From Prochlorococcus sp. AG-311-J23 (GTDB taxonomy: Bacteria > Cyanobacteriota > Cyanobacteriia > PCC-6307 > Cyanobiaceae): a DNA stretch of 43,750 bases. Below are positions 17,529 through 26,290 of this stretch, in pieces; position 1 is the first letter of the stretch, and every line of letters starts with the position of its first letter. The DNA lies in contig QBVL01000009.1 in the NCBI GenBank assembly GCA_003284375.1, positions 1 through 43,750 of the forward strand, written 5' to 3'. The notes below the pieces were generated by a model. It did no database searches. It worked only from the letters and a program-made list of their open reading frames with translations, and was not told the DNA's origin. Both the position numbers and the translations under genes were made by a program.

Positions 17529-18950
17529 ATGAGCAAGACCTCTCAAGATGTTCTTCGTCAAATTAAGGATGAGGGCATTGAACTAATAGATTTAAAATTC
17601 ACTGATTTACATGGTAAGTGGCAACATTTAACCGTAGCTTCAGATCTCATTGAAGAAAGTTCTTTCTCAGAAGGACTTGCTTTTGATGGTTCTTCTATTC
17701 GCGGATGGAAAGCCATAAACGAATCAGACATGGCAATGGTTCCAGATCCATCAACAAGCTGGATAGACCCTTTTTACCATCACAAGACTCTTAGCTTGAT
17801 TTGTTCTATTCAGGAGCCAAGGAGTGGGGAACCATATGCCAGATGCCCAAGAGCTTTAGCACAAAAAGCATTGGACTATTTAGGAACTACAAGTGTTGCA
17901 GATGCTGCCTTTTTCGGTCCTGAACCAGAATTTTTTATTTTTGATGATGTCCGATATAACTCAGGGGAAGGCGGAAGTTTTTATAGCGTTGACACCATAG
18001 AAGCTCCATGGAATACAGGGAGAGTAGAAGAAGGAGGAAACCTTGGATATAAAATTCAACTAAAAGAAGGATATTTCCCAGTCTCACCCAATGACACAGC
18101 TCAAGACATGAGGTCTGAGATGCTTCTACTGATGGGTGAATTGGGTATACCCATCGAGAAACATCACCATGAAGTAGCTGGCGCTGGACAACACGAATTA
18201 GGAATGAAATTTGCGCCTCTAATTAATGCCGCTGACAATGTAATGATATACAAATACATTGTCAGAAATGTAGCAAAAAAATATGGGAAGACTGCCACTT
18301 TTATGCCTAAGCCAGTCTTTAATGACAATGGAACAGGAATGCATGTTCATCAAAGTTTATGGAAAGGAGGTCAACCTTTGTTTTACGGAGAAGGTACCTA
18401 TGCCAATTTATCTCAGACAGCTAAATGGTATATAGGTGGAATACTAAAACATGCTCCATCATTCCTTGCGTTTACAAATCCAACTACCAATAGTTATAAA
18501 AGATTGGTACCAGGATTCGAGGCTCCAGTAAATCTAGTTTATTCACAAGGTAATAGATCAGCTGCTGTAAGAATTCCTTTGACAGGACCAAGTCCAAAAG
18601 CAAAGAGGCTAGAATTTAGATCAGGTGATGCATTAGCCAACCCATATATTGCTTTTTCAGCAATGATGATGGCAGGTATAGATGGAATAAAAAATCAAAT
18701 TGATCCTGGAGATGGAGTTGACGTAGATCTTTTTGAACTCCCCTCAGAGGAATTATCAAAAATAGACACTGTTCCTTCCTCATTGAATGATGCATTAGAA
18801 GCATTAAAAAATGATCACAATTATTTAATTGAAGGTGGAGTATTTTCTGAAGACTTCATTGATAACTGGATAGAACTTAAATACGAAGAAGTTCAACAGC
18901 TAAGACAAAGACCTCATCCTCATGAATTCACCATGTACTATGACGCCTAA
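17529..18950 (+). CDS. glnA: Glutamine synthetase type I
   Basis: Makes glutamine from glutamate, ammonium and ATP, the entry point of the GS-GOGAT cycle. The ATG at 17529 gives 473 aa, the normal GSI length; the six upstream in-frame codons are not needed. Signature regions include [17 protein letters not shown] near the N-terminus, the metal/ATP blocks [14 protein letters not shown] and [14 protein letters not shown], and the glutamate-loop region [12 protein letters not shown]. At the position of the enterobacterial adenylylation Tyr the protein has Phe402 (DLFELPSEE), so that control cannot act. An NtcA-like promoter precedes it and a strong intrinsic terminator follows. Confidence 0.97.
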   Translation: MSKTSQDVLRQIKDEGIELIDLKFTDLHGKWQHLTVASDLIEESSFSEGLAFDGSSIRGWKAINESDMAMVPDPSTSWIDPFYHHKTLSLICSIQEPRSGEPYARCPRALAQKALDYLGTTSVADAAFFGPEPEFFIFDDVRYNSGEGGSFYSVDTIEAPWNTGRVEEGGNLGYKIQLKEGYFPVSPNDTAQDMRSEMLLLMGELGIPIEKHHHEVAGAGQHELGMKFAPLINAADNVMIYKYIVRNVAKKYGKTATFMPKPVFNDNGTGMHVHQSLWKGGQPLFYGEGTYANLSQTAKWYIGGILKHAPSFLAFTNPTTNSYKRLVPGFEAPVNLVYSQGNRSAAVRIPLTGPSPKAKRLEFRSGDALANPYIAFSAMMMAGIDGIKNQIDPGDGVDVDLFELPSEELSKIDTVPSSLNDALEALKNDHNYLIEGGVFSEDFIDNWIELKYEEVQQLRQRPHPHEFTMYYDA

Positions 18951-18986
18951 ATATAAATTCCTACATTAATTTTTAGAGAACTAAAG

Positions 18987-19029
18987 TTAAGGTCTATGTA
19001 CAAATATGCATAGACCTTAAATTTTTTTT
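18987..19029 (+). terminator. Intrinsic terminator of glnA
   Basis: A 12-bp perfect stem, TTAAGGTCTATG (18987-18998) with CATAGACCTTAA (19009-19020), encloses a 10-nt loop and is followed by ATTTTTTTT. It starts 36 nt after the glnA stop codon. It is the clearest rho-independent terminator in the window and isolates glnA from the methyltransferase downstream. Confidence 0.9.
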
Positions 19030-19088
19030 AGTTAACTCGTCACTAATCAATCAAATCTGTTAGATAATACAGAATTAATAAATGTTTC

Positions 19089-20150
19089 ATGGCAGCGCAA
19101 AGCCTAGAAAAAATTGCATATCACACTCTTCAACAAGGGAAAACGCTTGCAGGGTTAGCTCATAAAGAGTTGAGTACAAAGTTAATGAAAGTGTTTGCAC
19201 CTGAAGCAGCTCCGGGAGATTTTTCAATCAATCAAGATCTAATAAAAGAAGTTAGAAGATCAATGGAAAATCTAGAAAATATTGATTGGAAAGAAGCAGA
19301 AGCTGGCGTTTACCCTAAATCACAACTATTCGAAGCTCCATGGTTGGAATGGGCAAAGAAATATCCTTTGGTTTGGTTAGATATGCCACAAACTTGGCAG
19401 AGGCGAAAAAAAAACAAAACCAGAGATATCCCAAAAATTGTAAATGAGGAAGATTACCCAGAATATTATTTACAGAATTTTCATCACCAAACAGATGGTT
19501 ACCTAAGCGATCATTCTGCTGAAATTTATGACTTACAAGTTGAGATCCTTTTCAGTGGGACTGCCGATTCTATGAGAAGAAGAGTTTTATCTCCTTTAAA
19601 AAAAGGTTTGAAAAACTTTTTATCTGAAGGCTCGAAGAAAGTAAAGGTTTTAGATATCGCAACAGGAACGGGCAGAACACTACAACAAATAAAAAGTGCA
19701 TTACCTCAAGTTGAACTTTATGGTCTTGATTTATCAGGCTCATACCTAAAGCAAGCAAGTAAATATCTAAGTTCCAGAAGTGGTGATCTTGTTCAACTGA
19801 CCAAAGGAAATGCAGAGAAAATGCCCTATGTATCTTCGAGTTTTCAAGCCTTAACTTGTGTTTTTCTATTTCATGAACTTCCTAGAGATGCACGCCAGAA
19901 TGTTTTGAATGAATGCTTTAGATTATTAGAACCTGGCGGAACACTTGTTCTTGCAGACTCTATTCAAATAGAAGATTCTCCAAAGTTCACTCCAATAATG
20001 GAAAACTTTCACAAAATATTTCATGAACCTTACTACCGAGACTACATAATCGATAACATAAACTTAAGATTAGAAGAAAGTGGATTTGCATCCATAACCT
20101 CTGAATCTCACTTCATGACAAAAGTATGGAAAGCATACAAGCCGGTTTGA
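19089..20150 (+). CDS. SAM-dependent class I methyltransferase
   Basis: A 353-aa protein with an N-terminal cyanobacterial extension (about 1-150; LFEAPWLEWAKKYPLVWLDMP) and a Rossmann methyltransferase domain. Motif I is VLDIATGTGRT (187-197). The acidic motif II residue is in LYGLDLSGSYL, and the post-motifs are NAEKMPYVSSSFQAL and LLEPGGTLVLADS. The UbiE/COQ5-like pattern suits methylation of a lipid, quinone or pigment, but the substrate is unknown. It has its own upstream region after the glnA terminator and is followed by a small unknown gene. Confidence 0.85.
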   Translation: MAAQSLEKIAYHTLQQGKTLAGLAHKELSTKLMKVFAPEAAPGDFSINQDLIKEVRRSMENLENIDWKEAEAGVYPKSQLFEAPWLEWAKKYPLVWLDMPQTWQRRKKNKTRDIPKIVNEEDYPEYYLQNFHHQTDGYLSDHSAEIYDLQVEILFSGTADSMRRRVLSPLKKGLKNFLSEGSKKVKVLDIATGTGRTLQQIKSALPQVELYGLDLSGSYLKQASKYLSSRSGDLVQLTKGNAEKMPYVSSSFQALTCVFLFHELPRDARQNVLNECFRLLEPGGTLVLADSIQIEDSPKFTPIMENFHKIFHEPYYRDYIIDNINLRLEESGFASITSESHFMTKVWKAYKPV

Positions 20151-20196
20151 TTTTGTAAAAAATTTAAGTCAAAAAATCACACATACACATTTAATT

Positions 20197-20454
20197 ATGC
20201 TAAAAAAAAATACATATATTTGGCCAGAAAAAATTCAATCACTTGCAAAAGAGCTCCACAATGAAATCAGCCTCAATGATCACAACTGGCATAAATTCAG
20301 GGGGAACAAACAAAGAAGAAGTGCTGAATTAATTATTTCGGCTATTTCACAATTAGTTAATGATGGAGATGATGCAGAAATAGAAGAATTACTAAATCAA
20401 GCAATATTGTGGATAAAAGAAGAAATTAAAGATACAGGATGTAAAAGTCATTAA
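20197..20454 (+). CDS. Small conserved helical protein of unknown function
   Basis: 85 aa, predicted mostly helical, with WPEKIQSLAKELHNEI, then HNWHKFRGNKQRRSAELIISAI and a C-terminal acidic helix (DDAEIEELLNQAILWIKEEI). It has no membrane segment. It resembles short cyanobacteria-only families, possibly DUF6439, but I am not sure of that name. It lies 46 nt after the methyltransferase on the same strand and ends 4 nt from the convergent RsbW-like gene. Confidence 0.75.
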   Translation: MLKKNTYIWPEKIQSLAKELHNEISLNDHNWHKFRGNKQRRSAELIISAISQLVNDGDDAEIEELLNQAILWIKEEIKDTGCKSH

Positions 20455-20458
20455 AAAA

Positions 20459-20851
20459 TTATTTCTTGAATGACAATTGCAGTCTATTGCCCTTCCTACT
20501 CCATCGCACATCATCAAAACATTTATGAATTAAATAAATTCCTCTTCCACTTTTAACATCATTTTTCAAAGGTAGAGAACTCACTCTTTTATTTTCAACT
20601 ACGCCTAATCCTTCATCCTGAATTTGCCAAATAATCCAATTTGGAGTAAGAATTCTTCGAACTCGAATAACTTTATTAGGATCAGACAAGTTTCCATGTA
20701 CTACTGCGTTAACAAGCGCCTCATGCAATCCTAGTTCAATTTTTTTTGCAGTTTCTCTACATATTACAGGCTCTAAAAGAGTTTCAACAAATGATGATAA
20801 TTTTAAAGTAGAGGGATGAATAAATACAGCCCAATTTTTAGAAGACTCCAC
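20459..20851 (-). CDS. RsbW-like anti-sigma/histidine kinase-type ATPase
   Basis: A 130-aa stand-alone GHKL ATPase of the HATPase_c_2 type. The N-box is ELGLHEALVNAVVHGN (Glu44, Asn48), the G1 box IQDEGLGV and the G2 box GRGIYLIHKCFDDV. Proteins of this form act as serine kinases on STAS-domain anti-anti-sigma partners, or as switches in partner-swapping systems. No STAS protein or sigma factor lies nearby, so the partner is unknown. It is convergent with the small gene upstream of it. Confidence 0.8.
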   Translation of the reverse strand: MESSKNWAVFIHPSTLKLSSFVETLLEPVICRETAKKIELGLHEALVNAVVHGNLSDPNKVIRVRRILTPNWIIWQIQDEGLGVVENKRVSSLPLKNDVKSGRGIYLIHKCFDDVRWSRKGNRLQLSFKK

Positions 20852-20986
20852 AATTAATTAAATCATTCTTAGTAAATTAATCTTCTGATCAAAAAATTAG
20901 TTTAGAAGTTAAAACATAATTTAATTTAAGTCATCAAAAGTATTATTTGAGAAAAAATTAAGCATTAATAATTAAATGTTTGCCTT

Positions 20987-21697
20987 TTAGTTGTTAAATC
21001 CTTGATGGTTTAACAACGCATCCATCAAACGAACTCCCCTCAGTTGATTAACCAACGGCATGTGACCATTAGGTGCTTCAATTGACCAATCAAATGCTTT
21101 CGGATATCTAGTCCATATTCCATCTTTTTTCCAACCTATTCGAGGCCAAAGCTTGTCATATCTTCCCCCTAATGAATCTAATATTTTCGCTTGAACTGTA
21201 AAACCAAATTTTCCTCTGGAATAAACAACCCAAAGTTTATCCAAAGTTAATAAATCAATCGAAGGTATTGATTCAGCCTCAGAGAAATAAACATACCCTC
21301 TTTTTACTGCTTTTTCTCCTGCAAGCTCTCTAAGTTTCGAGCTTGTAAAGCGATCAGCCTCCTCATAGTTTTCATTTAATAAAAATCGTTGAAGAGGTGA
21401 ATAATCAAAACCAACAGCTGATGGGGCATCAAACCAAGAAAGGTCATCGCAATTGAGAGTATTTTTTATGAAATCCTTATCAGTTTTATGAATGAGTTGC
21501 AAAATGAAGCCAGGAGGCCAGTAACAAACACCCGGGTCAAAACCAGACATTAAAGTTGCCCCAAGGCCGAGAAGGTCCTCAACCCTCTCCTCTAAACCAT
21601 TTAACAATCCGAGTCGTTTCCTTTCTGAAGCCATCTTAAAAGCCTCCAAGAACTCCTCTATGCTCTCTTTATTTGGATGTGATTTTTCTTCAGTCAT
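20987..21697 (-). CDS. Gun4-domain protein
   Basis: Gun4 binds protoporphyrin IX and Mg-protoporphyrin IX and stimulates magnesium chelatase, the first committed step of chlorophyll synthesis. The 236-aa protein has an N-terminal helical bundle (SIEEFLEAFKMASERKRLGL). The C-terminal Gun4 core (about 85-225) is marked by SPLQRFLLNENYEEADRFTS, IPSIDLLTLDKLWVVYSRGKFG and the LWPRIGWKKDGIWTRYP-AFDWS block. I choose ATG at 21697-21695; a TTG two codons upstream would also work. Gun4 also occurs in fused or kinase-linked proteins, but here it stands alone. Confidence 0.93.
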   Translation of the reverse strand: MTEEKSHPNKESIEEFLEAFKMASERKRLGLLNGLEERVEDLLGLGATLMSGFDPGVCYWPPGFILQLIHKTDKDFIKNTLNCDDLSWFDAPSAVGFDYSPLQRFLLNENYEEADRFTSSKLRELAGEKAVKRGYVYFSEAESIPSIDLLTLDKLWVVYSRGKFGFTVQAKILDSLGGRYDKLWPRIGWKKDGIWTRYPKAFDWSIEAPNGHMPLVNQLRGVRLMDALLNHQGFNN

Positions 21698-21737
21698 GAT
21701 CAACCGCAGGCCTTAAAATGACCTAAGCACTAATACT

Positions 21738-22790
21738 ATGTCAGAGAAACCTACCAATTCGAGCTACCCAGTTACTGATTTTCGAAATTTATCCAGTCCA
21801 ATTATTGATGTAAGAAGTCCTAGCGAATTTCGCCAAGGTCATTGGCCGGGTGCTGTCAATATTCCTTTATTTTCTGATAGTGAAAGAGAGATAATTGGAA
21901 TAAGTTATAAAAAAGAAAGTCGCTTAAAAGCAATATTTAATGGTTTAAAAATAACCATTCCTAATACTAAACAACTATTAAAAATAATCCATCAAATCAC
22001 CATAAACAATGAAGGAATAAATAAATCATTACGAATATATTGTTGGAGAGGTGGTATGAGATCTAGTGCTTTTGCCTGGCTTGCTAGAACAATCGGTATT
22101 AGGACATATTTATTACAAGGTGGATATAAAAACTATAGAAAATGGGTTTTAAATAAATTTGAGGATGACTTACCAATAAGACTTGTTGGAGGAAAAACAG
22201 GTACAAGAAAAACAGACCTATTAAATTATATAAATGAAGACAATATACATGTAATTGATCTAGAGGGAATTGCTAATCATAGAGGGAGTAGTTTTGGTTC
22301 ATTAGGTATGAAGGAGCAACCTACAACTCAACAATTTGAAAATATTATCGCAGAATCCCTTTATGACTTTGAAAACAATAGCGCTACAGAGATATGGCTT
22401 GAGGCAGAAAGTTCTAATCTAGGTAAATGTCGTATACCAAATGATTTGTACACACAAATGAAAAAAGCACCAATCCTTGAAATAGTTAAAGATAAAAATG
22501 AACGTGTGAAAAATTTAGTCAATGTTTATTCTCAAAATTCTCAAAATGAATTAAAAGATGCTGTAAATAGAATAAGTAAGAGATTAGGTCCACAAAGAAC
22601 AAAAGAAGCATTAACCGCAATTGATAAAAAGGAATGGTCAAAAGCCTGTGAAGCCATGCTCGATTATTATGACAAGTGCTATGAATACGAGCTTAAAAAA
22701 ACAAATAATATAAATTCAATTAATCTAAGTAGTTTAAGCCTAAAATCATCATTAAATAAAATCTTGAATGAGAACCTTAATCCCTTATAG
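21738..22790 (+). CDS. mnmH: tRNA 2-selenouridine synthase (MnmH/SelU family)
   Basis: A 350-aa rhodanese plus P-loop protein of the family that replaces sulfur by selenium (via a geranylated intermediate) at the wobble 2-thiouridine of certain tRNAs. The rhodanese domain has IDVRSPSEFRQGHWPGAVNIP (23-43) and the active Cys102 in YCWRGGMRSSA. The P-loop region reads GGKTGTRKTDLL (151-162), where the normal Walker A Gly before the Lys is Arg157. Family members usually have a Gly there, so nucleotide handling may be impaired or altered. No selD lies nearby. Confidence 0.88.
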   Translation: MSEKPTNSSYPVTDFRNLSSPIIDVRSPSEFRQGHWPGAVNIPLFSDSEREIIGISYKKESRLKAIFNGLKITIPNTKQLLKIIHQITINNEGINKSLRIYCWRGGMRSSAFAWLARTIGIRTYLLQGGYKNYRKWVLNKFEDDLPIRLVGGKTGTRKTDLLNYINEDNIHVIDLEGIANHRGSSFGSLGMKEQPTTQQFENIIAESLYDFENNSATEIWLEAESSNLGKCRIPNDLYTQMKKAPILEIVKDKNERVKNLVNVYSQNSQNELKDAVNRISKRLGPQRTKEALTAIDKKEWSKACEAMLDYYDKCYEYELKKTNNINSINLSSLSLKSSLNKILNENLNPL

Positions 22791-22802
22791 TTTTTTATAA
22801 GG
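22783..22802 (+). terminator. Weak hairpin at the mnmH stop codon
   Basis: CCTTAT (22783-22788) pairs with ATAAGG (22797-22802) around a loop that contains six T residues. The stem overlaps the end of the mnmH coding frame. It may attenuate read-through into psb28, but there is no T-run after the stem, so it is not a convincing terminator. Confidence 0.3.
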
Positions 22803-22830
22803 CTATGTTTATTAATTTAATCGGGAAAAG

Positions 22831-23172
22831 ATGACTAAAATCAATGAGAATGTTGCGATTCAATTTGTTAAGGGTGAAAACGAAAAAGATCATCCTGAAA
22901 TACGTTTATTTAGAGACATCGATGGCAAAAAAGGTAAAGCAGTATATAAATTCTGTAGCCCTACAACAATAACATTAACGAATTATAAATCAGTTCAAAA
23001 AATGTATCTAATTGATTCTGAAGGTGAGATTTCAACTAGAAAAATTGATTTGACTTTTTCAGGTGATCATATTAAAGAAATAAAGTCAACTTACAATTGG
23101 AAAACAGAAGAAGAATTCGAGAGGTTTATGCGTTTCGCATCAAGATATGCAAATTCACTTTCTCATAATTAA
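22831..23172 (+). CDS. psb28: Photosystem II assembly factor Psb28
   Basis: Psb28 binds the cytoplasmic face of CP47 in photosystem II assembly intermediates and shields them during assembly and repair. The 113-aa protein follows the family closely: IQFVKGENEKDHPEIRLFRD at the N-terminus, TITLTNYKSVQKMYLIDSEG in the middle, and WKTEEEFERFMRFASRYAN at the C-terminus. It lacks membrane segments, as expected. The AI-2E family permease starts 10 nt downstream, so the two are probably co-transcribed. Confidence 0.95.
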   Translation: MTKINENVAIQFVKGENEKDHPEIRLFRDIDGKKGKAVYKFCSPTTITLTNYKSVQKMYLIDSEGEISTRKIDLTFSGDHIKEIKSTYNWKTEEEFERFMRFASRYANSLSHN

Positions 23173-23181
23173 TTATTTAAA

Positions 23182-24258
23182 TTGAAACCAACTAACTTAC
23201 TATCAATTGCAGCTTTAATTATTTCTATATTAATTTTATGGGGTTTAAAAGAAATAATCATACTATTTTTTGCTTCGATAGTACTAGCAATGGCTCTTTG
23301 TTCTCTTACTGGTAAGATAAGAGATATTTTTAAAGTCCCTAGGTGGATATCTTTAGTAATAGCATTAATTTCTATATTACTAATTTCAAGTCTTTCAATA
23401 GTTATAATTATCCCACAATTCACTAGTGAGTTTCAAGAGTTAATCAGTCAAATCCCATCAGCAGCAAGCAAACTATGGGATCTATTAATAAATACCTTTT
23501 TAAATTTTGCTGAAATTATATATAAAGATAATATTCCCAACCTAGCCGATAGGACAATATTAACAAATAAGATAAGTATGATTCCAAATGGTGCAACTCT
23601 AGCTAGTGGTGTAACAGATAGTATTACAAAGTTGATTGGTTTAGCAGGTAATGTAGGGATAGGAATACTTCAATTATTTTTCATAATATCAGTTAGTTTA
23701 ATGATAACTATACAACCTAGTTCCTACAGAGAAGTTGCTATTTTATTAGTTCCATCATTTTACAGAAGACGAGCACGAACTATTTTATTAAAATGCGGTA
23801 ATGCTTTAAGTAGTTGGATGGCTGGAGTTTTATTAAGTTCGATTTTTGTAGCGATACTTGCTTCTATTGGATTATATTTATTAGGAATAAAACTTGTAAT
23901 AGCAAATGCTTTAATAGCTGGTATTTTAAATATCATCCCAAATGTAGGTCCAACAATAAGCACTATTTTTCCTCTTTCTGTTGCATTGCTAGATACACCA
24001 TGGAAATCGCTAGCTGTTCTGGGCTTATATGTAGTTATTCAAAATATAGAGAGCTATGTTATAACTCCTTCAATAATGCACAAACAAGTCAAATTATTGC
24101 CCGGTTTGACAATTACCGCACAATTTATATTCACTATTCTTTTTGGGCCACTAGGCTTATTATTAGCAATTCCAATGGCTGTAGTAATTCAAGTATTTGT
24201 TAAAGAAATAATTATTAATGACTTATTAGAAAAAAAATATTTTTCCAATAACATTTAA
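23182..24258 (+). CDS. AI-2E family (PerM/YdiK-type) permease
   Basis: A 358-aa integral membrane protein with about eight helices, arranged as two N-terminal hydrophobic segments, a soluble-looking amphipathic region (about 80-150) and a C-terminal helix bundle. The conserved GILNIIPNVGPTISTIFPL and the PLGLLLAIPMAV end are family hallmarks. The transported compound is unknown; export of autoinducer-2 applies to few members, and Na+/H+ antiport has been proposed for others. The start is TTG at 23182, 10 nt after psb28. Confidence 0.9.
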   Translation: MKPTNLLSIAALIISILILWGLKEIIILFFASIVLAMALCSLTGKIRDIFKVPRWISLVIALISILLISSLSIVIIIPQFTSEFQELISQIPSAASKLWDLLINTFLNFAEIIYKDNIPNLADRTILTNKISMIPNGATLASGVTDSITKLIGLAGNVGIGILQLFFIISVSLMITIQPSSYREVAILLVPSFYRRRARTILLKCGNALSSWMAGVLLSSIFVAILASIGLYLLGIKLVIANALIAGILNIIPNVGPTISTIFPLSVALLDTPWKSLAVLGLYVVIQNIESYVITPSIMHKQVKLLPGLTITAQFIFTILFGPLGLLLAIPMAVVIQVFVKEIIINDLLEKKYFSNNI

Positions 24259-24626
24259 GGACGGATGAAACAACAATTAACCTTCACAAGGGTTGTCAGT
24301 GCGAGAGGAAATATCATTTTGTAAAATTTATGACATTATTTCTTTTCAAATTCATCTATTCACACCACATCGAGTCTGGCAACCAAGCCTGAGGTTGACT
24401 TTTGGAGGCATAATCAATCTGATTTAACAGGGTTTTAATTTTTCCATTTCTTATACTGAATTCTTCATGTTTCTTCCCTCTTTAGTTTAAATTAGTCAAA
24501 TAGTATTATCTATATGTATTTTGTTAGTTGTTTATCTTTTGAATCCAAGTAAATATTGTTCAATATAAATCATTATATTTAATACTATAGATTCTTAAAG
24601 TATTGTTGAAGAACTAGCTAATTTCA
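24259..24626. other. 368-nt spacer holding a frameshifted small gene
   Basis: Between the permease and the convergent 67-aa gene. The part 24356-24468 carries a minus-strand coding-like frame, described separately. The rest, including a GC-richer stretch at 24259-24310 after the permease stop, shows no clear hairpin terminator or RNA gene. Confidence 0.4.
24356..24468 (-). pseudogene. Small gene apparently broken by a one-base deletion after its start
   Basis: The minus strand has an ATG at 24468-24466 behind a good ribosome binding site (AAGAGGGAAGAAAC). It reads only five codons before TAA. If one A is restored in the AAG after the start, the frame continues without interruption through SIRNGKIKTLLNQIDYASK, then SQPQAWLPDSMWCE and TAG at 24358-24356, a 38-aa product. 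The downstream frame has no usable start of its own before an in-frame TAA. The composition (Trp, Met, Cys, Pro, balanced charge) looks like real protein, not chance AT-rich translation. Either the gene is inactivated in this strain, the base is a sequencing error, or translation shifts frame. The product is not recognised. Confidence 0.5.
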
Positions 24627-24830
24627 TCAGTCATCAAATTCAGGCTTAGGTTTCTTTTTAATTTTACCTGAAAGCAATTGATGAAGGGCATCTAATGAGT
24701 TGTAGACTTCTTTAAGCTCAGACAACTCAGGCAATAAGCCATCCTGGCCAAGCATTTGATCCAAATCTCGAAGTTCCTGTCTGATATAACGCAAATGAGA
24801 ACTAACTTCCTCTCTTTTACTGGTTGACAT
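24627..24830 (-). CDS. 67-aa microprotein, paralog A
   Basis: A soluble helical protein with the core LRYIRQELRDLDQML, then QDGLLPELSELKEVYNSLDAL and a Lys-rich tail ending KKKPKPEFDD. More than half of its positions match the protein encoded at 27874-28089, including RQELR, DGLLPELS, the VY pair and KPEF, so the two are paralogs about 3 kb apart on opposite strands. Function is unknown. The two amphipathic helices suggest a small coiled-coil protein that binds a partner. Confidence 0.75.
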   Translation of the reverse strand: MSTSKREEVSSHLRYIRQELRDLDQMLGQDGLLPELSELKEVYNSLDALHQLLSGKIKKKPKPEFDD

Positions 24831-25071
24831 TATAGGCTAGATTAAATTGATTCATTTTTTTGATTTTAGCTTAAGATAAGGATGTTAAGCATCATCATTT
24901 TTACAAAGTTTATAAAGTTCCAACATATCAAAAGTTTTTAATCATATTTAATTATTTATAAAATACTGATTGCATAAAAATTCGCAAAAATTAATTTCAA
25001 TATATTTTCGCACAATGGATAAAAAGATAATAAAGAAAGCATGATCACTATTTTGTAAAAAAATAAGAATT

Positions 25072-25410
25072 ATGCTGGGCTATCTCTTAGAGATGGTTAA
25101 GAATATATATATGGATACTCAAAAAAGAAAAGACCTCAACCTGAGATTAGGCAATCTAATACTTGCAATATTTCTTGCTACGGTTCCAACAGCAATAACA
25201 TACGGCACTCTTAGTGTACATGGATTAAATATTTGTAGAAACTTAAGTTCAAAAGTAAGTGACTCTAGCAAGATCAAAGAAATTTGTTATGAGGCATCTT
25301 GGGATACGACAAAAAGCTATATTGTTTTAATTGGATTTTTTATTACATTACCAACTTGGATGTGGTTTTATTGGTCTGTAAAAAGAAAAGAAATTAATGC
25401 AAAAAATTAG
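25072..25410 (+). CDS. Unknown protein with two membrane helices
   Basis: 112 aa, with transmembrane helices at about 26-46 (LGNLILAIFLATVPTAITYG) and about 82-101 (YIVLIGFFITLPTWMWFYW) flanking a short hydrophilic loop with two Cys residues (NICRNLSS and KEICYEA) that could form a disulfide on the periplasmic side. The C-terminus is basic (KRKEINAKN), consistent with a cytoplasmic tail. The ATG at 25111 (MDTQKRKDLN) is an equally good start and would remove 13 residues. It is convergent with DoxX, 4 nt apart. The family is not recognised. Confidence 0.65.
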   Translation: MLGYLLEMVKNIYMDTQKRKDLNLRLGNLILAIFLATVPTAITYGTLSVHGLNICRNLSSKVSDSSKIKEICYEASWDTTKSYIVLIGFFITLPTWMWFYWSVKRKEINAKN

Positions 25411-25414
25411 TCTA

Positions 25415-25975
25415 TTACTGGGATGATAAAAAGCTAGAAAAAGGGAATGCAAAATTTTTATCTTGATTTGATTTTTTTGAAATAATATTTTTTTTCTTAG
25501 GGTCTACACGATTAATAGTTTTTTGTTTGGATTCAGATCTAATAGGGTTTAATTTATTTATGAAAATCTCATTAACTAGATAATCAGCCGAGAATTTACC
25601 AGGGCCTAATAATATTATTGATATTGCAGAAGCGAAATACAAAGCTAAAAGCTCCAATAAATAGATGTTAAAACCTGATGTGACTAAAGCATGATATATA
25701 GCCACACTCATTGTTCCTAATATTGCTGAAGCACCCAGTCGTGTACCTAGACCAATAATTAAAGACCAACTTCCAAATATTTCCGAAGCGGCAGCTATAT
25801 AAGAAAGCGTTACTGGAAAAGGCAAGTGAAGTGGCCGCACAAATGCATCAGCAAAATTATTGATGTCGTTTAATTTTTCAAACCCATGATGAATAAGTAA
25901 CGCACCAGTAAAAACTCTTAAAAGAAGGATTGCTAAATCCTTAAATATTGATTTAAAGAGAATAGAGCTAAGCAA
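25415..25975 (-). CDS. DoxX family membrane protein
   Basis: 186 aa with four predicted helices in the first 130 residues. DoxX features are LLLRVFTGALLIHHGFEKL near the N-terminus, then AASEIFGSWSLIIGLGTRLGA and LLELLALYFASAISIILLGPG. DoxX-type proteins are linked to quinone or sulfur redox chemistry in some organisms and to oxidative stress in others; here the role is unknown. The C-terminal 45 residues are a hydrophilic Lys/Ser-rich tail. The start is TTG at 25975-25973. Confidence 0.85.
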   Translation of the reverse strand: MLSSILFKSIFKDLAILLLRVFTGALLIHHGFEKLNDINNFADAFVRPLHLPFPVTLSYIAAASEIFGSWSLIIGLGTRLGASAILGTMSVAIYHALVTSGFNIYLLELLALYFASAISIILLGPGKFSADYLVNEIFINKLNPIRSESKQKTINRVDPKKKNIISKKSNQDKNFAFPFSSFLSSQ

Positions 25976-26290
25976 TTTGACCTAATTTAATTGATTGAAC
26001 TTTAATTGTACTGGGACACAAAGCGTGGATAGAGGCAGCACAAAAGAAAATGATAAGTAATAATACTTAGGCAGGTCTCTGAAAAAGTTAAATTTGGTCA
26101 GCTGAAATGGTGAAAACTAAGTGTTCCCATCAGCAATTAAAAAAACATAAAAATTTGTATTGAATCAAAAACAGATCTTTAGCAACTCATGCAAAGACAA
26201 AAACTAAAATCAATCACTTTAAATAGTATTAATACTCACAACAGTAAAGCAAACAACGTATTAATATTTTACAAATTTTAGCAGTTCCTC
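25976..26290. other. 315-nt spacer, nothing firm
   Basis: It lies upstream of doxX (minus) and of the 27-aa membrane peptide (plus), so both promoters should be here. The 11-mer ACAAAGCGTGG at 26018-26028 recurs at 30346-30356 in another spacer. Only very short frames are present, and I do not call any of them. Confidence 0.4.

Noticed and set aside
23169-23423. Minus-strand 84-codon frame
   Set aside because: It lies opposite the well-supported permease N-terminus.
24329-24391. 20-codon plus-strand frame MTLFLFKF...
   Set aside because: It is antisense to the more protein-like frameshifted gene and short enough to be chance.
24370-24400. TCACACCAC stretch resembling the Yfr1 sRNA core
   Set aside because: The Yfr1 core (ACTCCTCACAC) is not matched in full and the flanking hairpins are absent; the bases belong to the frameshifted small gene on the other strand.
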